From Pterobdella sp. o SKG-2022 (Eukaryota > Annelida > Clitellata > Hirudinida > Piscicolidae), in NCBI GenBank assembly GCA_964035795.1, contig OZ038321.1, positions 8,759,446 to 8,823,445 on the forward strand: a DNA stretch of 64,000 nucleotides, written 5' to 3'. Below the pieces are notes generated by a model, which was given only the letters and a program-made list of their open reading frames with translations, was not told where the DNA came from and made no database searches. This document shows positions 57,927 to 64,000 of the stretch, piece after piece. Positions within the stretch are counted from its first letter, which is position 1. Each line of letters starts with the position of its first letter. The translations under genes and the position numbers were made by a program.

Positions 57927-58088
57927 ATGCTATCGTTTCAAGATAATCATGTTTGGAACATAACTTTTGATGAGTTCAATCTCACCATAAACACAGCCAT
58001 CACAAACCTGAAAGGCTTGCGAGGCCATCGCAACAAAGACTTTATAGTGCTTACGCTTCTTGTTATTCAGTCTGCACCCAAGGGATGA
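57927..58088 (+). CDS. Unidentified short ORF
   Basis: ATG-initiated, 53 codons: MLSFQDNHVWNITFDEFN, LTINTAITNLKGLRGHRN, then KDFIVLTLLVIQSAPKG. The composition looks protein-like and the block is less A+T-rich than its flanks, but there is no recognised domain. It could be an exon of an unknown gene or retroelement debris. Between 58.1 and 60.9 kb I see nothing else. Confidence 0.25.
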   Translation: MLSFQDNHVWNITFDEFNLTINTAITNLKGLRGHRNKDFIVLTLLVIQSAPKG

Positions 58089-60899
58089 CTGAACGATTCA
58101 AAGAGATTTTGAGTACATTCAATTTTAAACATGAGTAGCAAGTTGGAAAAAATTGATTGATGGTTTTTGAGAACCTCATGGACATGACAAAAGCATGACT
58201 GTGATAACTAAATAGTTATGCCTATAAAAACCTACTGTGCAAAACAAATGAAAAACCAAAGATGAAAGTTGTTTGAAACTCAAGAATAACAATTTTTGAA
58301 CAAAAATATGAATTATCAAAACTTTTATGAAACAACTCAAGCTTGAAAAACACGATGTGAGTTTCCTAAAGGATAAGTTCCTAAAAATAATATATTACAT
58401 TTGACAAGTAGTAAAAAATTCTTTCAAATGTTTTTAGAAATATATGAAGGTTTTGAAAAACTTCAATGAGCTTAAAGTTTTATACAATAAAATTTTCCAA
58501 AACTTTTTCAAGACATTAGTTTCAAGAAAACAAAAAAACTATTAATTGAAAATAAAATAAAAAAAATTAATAATATAAAAAAATATTTTGAAGAATATTA
58601 TGGAAATAAAAACAATAAAAATATTGAATCAATTTAAATAGCGAAAATTAGTTATATGATAAATAATGATCATATTTTGGTTCTGTGCCATGACGGACAC
58701 GAAAAGATTAGCTTCTCATGAGTCTAAACTGCAGTAAATTAAAAAAATTGAGATGATTAATTGAATTTAGAACAAAATTTTCAAAATGATTGTTAAAACT
58801 TTTGTGCAACTATTTTGTCGCAAAAGATTCCTGGCCATGATGCAAGCTGCTTTTTCAATACTCGTGGTCCAAAGAAGAGTGCGTTAAAACAAATCAAAAG
58901 CCCGAAAACTTGAAAAGTTGGCAACCATAGCCACAAGTTGCATTCACTAGAACACAATCAAGTTGAACTTCGCTGAATTGTAGAAAAAAGCAAAACAACA
59001 GAACTTCTCGTTGACAAATTTTTTTTAATTATTTCTACATAATCTCATCTCGAACTCACTTTAATTAGCTAGTTATTGTTTAGATTCAGAGGTTCTTTTG
59101 AGCGAAGCCGATTCTTTTCTGAATGAATGAATTCACTTATTATATCCATCTGTCTAATTATCATATTTTTCAATTTTTGCTGCAATACGTGTACTAGCTT
59201 AGTTAAAAAAAATGACTAGAAAAAATAACAGCAGTGGAAGTGATGATCTTCTTGCATGTATCCGAATAACCACAAGGTTTCAATGAATGGTTCATTTTAA
59301 ATAGACATTTGCATTTTATTGATATAGAGATTTTATTGAGATATATATCTATATTGATATTTTATTGATCAAGTGAATGAATAACATCACCAAAGGGAGC
59401 TATGAAATCAAAAATGAATATCTTCAAATTGAATCCAACCCACAATGGCTTATGCGTTTTTTAAATCTGAATCTTCATGATTTCAAAAAACATTACTACC
59501 TCATGGTGGTTTTTCAAAAAGTAGAAAGCGCTAGATTCGAGTAAAAAATTTCGAAGCACCGTCTGTTTTGATATTTTCTTGTGTTACGTGCAAAGCCAAA
59601 TTAAACCTTGAGAAGTTTGTATTAGCTCAAACAACAGATGTCCTAATGAAAGGTCGAAAACTATTTAATAACATAAATATAATAATTATTTTTTGTAACT
59701 TATAAATGTTTGTTTTAGATTTTTTGAGATAAATTAAAACTAATAATCGGTTACTGTTCTAAATAGAATCACAAAACACTGTTTGAGACAGCATTTACGT
59801 TGAATTCTACAGACAATTATTTATCATCTCGTTTGAGAAAATAACCAACAATGAAATTCAAACTCAAGTTGACTGATTAAGTGGAAAAATTATATTTTCA
59901 TTTGTTTAAACACAGATAATTAAGAGTTACCTTGATATTTTATATAAAGTTGTGTCAAATTCGTTAGAAGAAACTTGGATAATAATTTAAAACTTGCATG
60001 AATCTTTCAAACATTAAAGAAAAGTTCTATGGTTTTCTTCCATGATGCAAGCTCTATAGAGAGCCCATTGTTTTTATCAAGCTGGTGTTTAATGCCTGAA
60101 CCAAGAGGCATATGACACTTCCGTTGTTCTCTTTTTTTATATGCTATGAAACAGAAAGAGTTAAAAATTGCTTTCAATTATAAAATAATGTTTTTTTATA
60201 GAAAACTTTAGACATAGTGAACTAGAAAATAACTAGTAGAAAAATATTTAGAAAAGCTTATACTTTTTTATCATGAAAGTATTATAAATTATCTTAATTA
60301 CCTTACTCTAAGTTTGAAAATTTTCTCAAAAGCATTTCCAGCTTATAGATTAAAAATCTTTCTAAAAAAACTAAGTATATTAAACTTTTTTTTCGCAATA
60401 AAAATTCCAGTCTTTTTTTTTCATTATTTATATTCCTTCAACTTCCACAGAGCCTGTGTTTATTGTTATTTTTATTCTTTTTTCTACTACTTATTTACCA
60501 TTATTCCACTGCCCAAAACACCATAAATCTTCTTTTCTAATTCAAAATCACCTCAACAATTGTTTAAGTTTTCAAAACTTCTGAAAAGCTTGAACCACGA
60601 TCAACGCCTAACAATTATAATGTTTGTTTTAGTTTTATTTTTTTAATGAATTATGATTTTTTATTAGATTTATCGGTTAATAATGTTTTTATCTCAGTTT
60701 ATCATCATTCATTTTATTATTGACGTTTTTATTTTTGAATAAATGCAAAACCAAACAAACAATTTCAAATGTCAAAATTATTTTTTATTAATTGATACAA
60801 TTGAATCAATTGTTCAATAAGATGAAATCTTAGCTCGTATTTCAGAAATTTTGAGGCATTAGAAGTTGAGAAGAAAATAAAATAAAAATAAATAAATAA

Positions 60900-61069
60900 T
60901 TTTATTTATCTAGCGCCAAGGCATACAACTGAGGCGCACTTCTACAAATTTTATGTAGCAAAAACACACTGTAGAACAGTATGATGATTGTAATTGTTGG
61001 CCCACGCGGGATCGAGCCCGGTCACTTTAGATAATTAGTCTGATGCTCAACCACTGAGCTATAGGGGCC
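60900..61069 (-). mobile_element. tRNA-derived SINE, family B (copy 4)
   Basis: The best-preserved head in the window (60998-61069; minus strand TATAGCTCAGTGGTTGAGC, stem TCAGA/TCTAA around CTAATTA, GGGCTCGATCCC, closing GGGCCAAC). The body holds TTCTACAGTGTGTTTTTGC and TACATAAAATTTGTAGAAG. The tail is A/T-rich with AAATAAAT units (60870-60900). Confidence 0.9.
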
Positions 61070-64000
61070 AACAAAAAAAGATAAATAAGCACTAAAAAGT
61101 GCTCAAATTTTTAATTGGATGATTTATAAAAGATTTATTATAATTTATTGAAATAACTAGGGTATCTAAAACACGGCAAGCCTTTCCCCTGTATGGCCAT
61201 ACTTATTGTTTCTAGTAAAAAAGAGTTGATCGCATCTTTACTCTTTCTTGGGCTATTTTTTCCGTTTTCTTAACTTTAGTTTATTTGAACCCCTTTCAAG
61301 TTATGGTTAATTTTTCAGTATCTAATTAGACTTTGAAAAATAATCTCAAAAAACTGACTTTTGAAAAGAATTATTTTATACCATCTTCGAAGCATGGTTG
61401 AGTGAGGTTGAAGCAAAAAACTGACCATTGCAATTTTGTTTTGTTTTAGAGATGTTATGTGAACAAAAATCGAAATAAGTTTATAATAAGAAAAAATAAT
61501 TCTGAGAGAATAAATAAAAATTTCAACTTTTTCACTGCAGTAAAATTAATATTGTGACAAGTTAATCTTCAAAAGTGAACATTAAAGTGAAACTTTTTTC
61601 AAAAAATACAAATCTTTTTGCTGTGCAAAAAATACCTCAAAACAAATAGAAGAGTTTGAAACATCCAATCAAGTTTGAAGAATAAAATTCAAAATTTGAA
61701 AACCTCTCAAAAAATATAATTTTTAAACAAAAAATTCTTACTTAGAAATAGACTAAAAATATATGAAATTGACACTGAACAAAACAAATCAAAATTTATA
61801 AAACACCAATGCTTCATAGTCAAATCAACGATTTAAATTTTCAAGAATCTGTATATCTATATTAGTTTTTGTCCAGACATAATCACAGTTTATGACTAAG
61901 AAATTGGTTTTTTACTTGCTTTTTCAAGCGTTTTTGTCAAATGTTTCGACATTAAAATTTTCACGTTTATTGAGGTGTTTAAGAGGATTGATGGTGGTTT
62001 GCTTTTTTTTTGGTGTTTTGAAGGCTTCATGTAAGTGGTCTTGGATGGTGACTTGGTGTTGCTTAGCTAACCCAGTGTATCTAAATGTATATTTTTGATT
62101 CCCAAGTATATAAATTACTTATTTTACTTTTTTATTCTCTCAGTCATACTTAAAGTGAGTTTTGAATGAAGTCTTTATTTTTATTGAATAAGTTGTTGTG
62201 CTCTTTTTTTTCTAATGTCACTTATTGGGCAATTACAAATTCTTGGTGTTTTCATGCCTTTCCAGCTTGTGTTTGTTTTTGTTATCAGCAACTTTCCAGC
62301 ATTGTTTCTATCCAACTATGACCACATTGGTACAATATTTAGTTTGAGTTCTCTTTCTTGATATTGTAAAAAGCAACAAAGGTAGGTGTTTGCTGGAAAA
62401 ATGGGATTTAACTCTGTTACAAACCCCTAGTAGACAATGAACAAAAAAAGATTTATAGCATCACTTTGAGAACACCCTCTATTGGTCAAAAGGTTTTTTG
62501 CTGATGGTTGTACGGTATTGAGTGAATAATTTGGTGTGATTCAAAAGTAGTTTAATTACTTTTATTTGAAATCTAGAAAGATACTATTTGATATATCTAT
62601 CACTTTGTTTTTTTTTTGGTTTTTGAAGCCAGTGAAAGATTAACACTGTTTAGCTGCAGCATGTTTCCAGATTAAACTCTATATCTATTTTGTGAGCCCA
62701 TGACAAATGTGTAGTTTTGAACTGGTAGGTCTGTATGCTGCTCGAGTGTTGGAGAGAATTTTTGAATTTATTTTATTGAAAAGGTACTCTTTTTGTATTA
62801 TAAGAGGGTAATTTTTGTGTTAACTCAAATTTCTAGTATTGGAATAATGATGTCAGAATTAAAAGTTGACTGGAAAGATTTTGTTTTTTGATTTTTTCGT
62901 TCAAGCAATTTTTAAGTTTTGTTCCATGTTTTTTCCAAAAATTTAATTTTTTTCTTAGTTTTTGAAATTTGAATGGATTTACACTTTTTTATGAAATTTT
63001 TCACTTTGAAAACATTTTCATTTTTTATGGTAGTGTTTGTTGGATGTGTTGTTATTCATAAAATATTTTTTTCGTAATGTCACGCCAAATCTTTTATTTA
63101 TAGTTCACTCCCAGGTGTACTTATTTTGATTTTCAGTTTTTAGATTGCTACAGACATCTGCCTATTATAGTAAAAGTTTTGAATTCTTTTGAGTTTTTTT
63201 CAAGTCTTTTATAGTTCAAGACATTTGATTCTTATCTGCTTTTGTTTCATCGTGTTTCAGAAAGATTAATATATTCGGGTTCTGTGATGTTTTTCATTTG
63301 GTTTTTTTGGTTTTTCAATCATAAATCTTCATTCATAGAATATGATTAATTAAATCTTTTCAATTTAAACAATGAAAGCATTTTAAATTGTTTTTCCATA
63401 CTTATAAATAATACATGAACCTACAAATCTTTCACACTGGAATGATAGAGTTCAATGAATATAAAAACTACGAATATGAGTTATTGTGAGTATAAGTAGT
63501 TGTCCATTATGACGTTTATATATCAGACGTAATTATTCATATAAGAGAATGAATCACTAACACAAGGCGTAAAGCGCATCATTTTTTACGACGTCACCAT
63601 ATTGAGAGCATTTCTTACTTTGCAATTCGTTAGATTTATTCCACATAATTTGTATTGTACTTCTGGATTTTAAAGAATTTTTGCTATTCTTTTTAGTTCT
63701 ACTCGTACTATTTCTCTCGGCATATTTTTTTTATCATCGTTTATAGTTTTCTATTAGTTAATGTTCAATTTCTTCACACTTCATTCATACATTTATTTAT
63801 GACGACTATCATTAATGCCTGTGCATGATGTCTATTAATGATATTTAGTTCAAACTTATAAAAGTTGTAATTTTTGTTCACCAAGTTTATAAAGGTTCAA
63901 TAAATAAGCAAAACAAGATCATAATTCTTTTGAATAGTTCTGGAGTTGATGAAGAGTACATATTTGAGATTGGAAAAAATGGAAATTAAAATATATTCCT
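61070..64000. other. Nothing recognised
   Basis: T-rich plus strand with no supported exon or repeat. It may be intron of a gene extending beyond the window. Confidence 0.4.

Noticed and set aside
60998..61069. Possible functional tRNA gene on the minus strand
   Set aside because: Best-preserved head in the window, but followed by the family B SINE body and an A-rich tail.

Overview
This is an A+T-rich window from an animal nuclear genome, most likely an invertebrate. Exons are short, GT-AG introns are large, and many decayed retrotransposons and tRNA-derived SINEs are present. The standard genetic code fits every exon I could follow. I cannot name the species. Gene models come from reading frame, splice signals, intron phase and protein family patterns, without searches or RNA data.

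Layout. About 0.34-2.8 kb is a dead RTE-like LINE. About 4.65-5.13 kb (minus) holds two exons of a UBR-box N-recognin-like E3 ligase, closest in my reading to UBR3. 6.96-13.66 kb (plus) is an eight-exon gene for a secreted matrix-metalloproteinase/hemopexin protein of 422 residues. Its catalytic Glu is Ala (HALGH instead of HExGH). It carries two SINEs and two LINE fragments in its introns. 13.7-24.9 kb is gene-poor, with repeats. 24.9-35.96 kb (plus) is a CAP/vinexin/ponsin (SORBS) type adaptor gene with a SoHo-like segment, a complete SH3 domain and a distant exon with the second part of another SH3. That second SH3 has a large insertion. A LINE sits in its largest intron and a CR1/L2-like LINE lies just after its stop codon. 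A long ORF at 37.39-37.81 kb is phase-compatible with being a further terminal exon of this gene. 41.68-41.97 kb is the first coding exon of a rhodopsin-like biogenic amine receptor (TM1 to ECL1). No later exon was recognised in the remaining 22 kb, so it probably has a very long intron or is isolated. 42-64 kb holds microsatellites, a Penelope-like element fragment (GIY-YIG endonuclease) bracketed by 23-bp inverted repeats, a solo terminal-repeat relative of it at 49.3 kb, and two more SINEs.

The recognised genes (matrix protease-like protein, adhesion/cytoskeleton adaptor, N-degron ligase, amine receptor) have no evident joint pathway; they are ordinary neighbours in a sparse genome. The most unusual items are the catalytically dead metalloproteinase with no cysteine switch, the SH3 domain with about 45 extra residues, the Penelope inverted termini and their solo copy, and two SINE families that share a tRNA head but differ in body.
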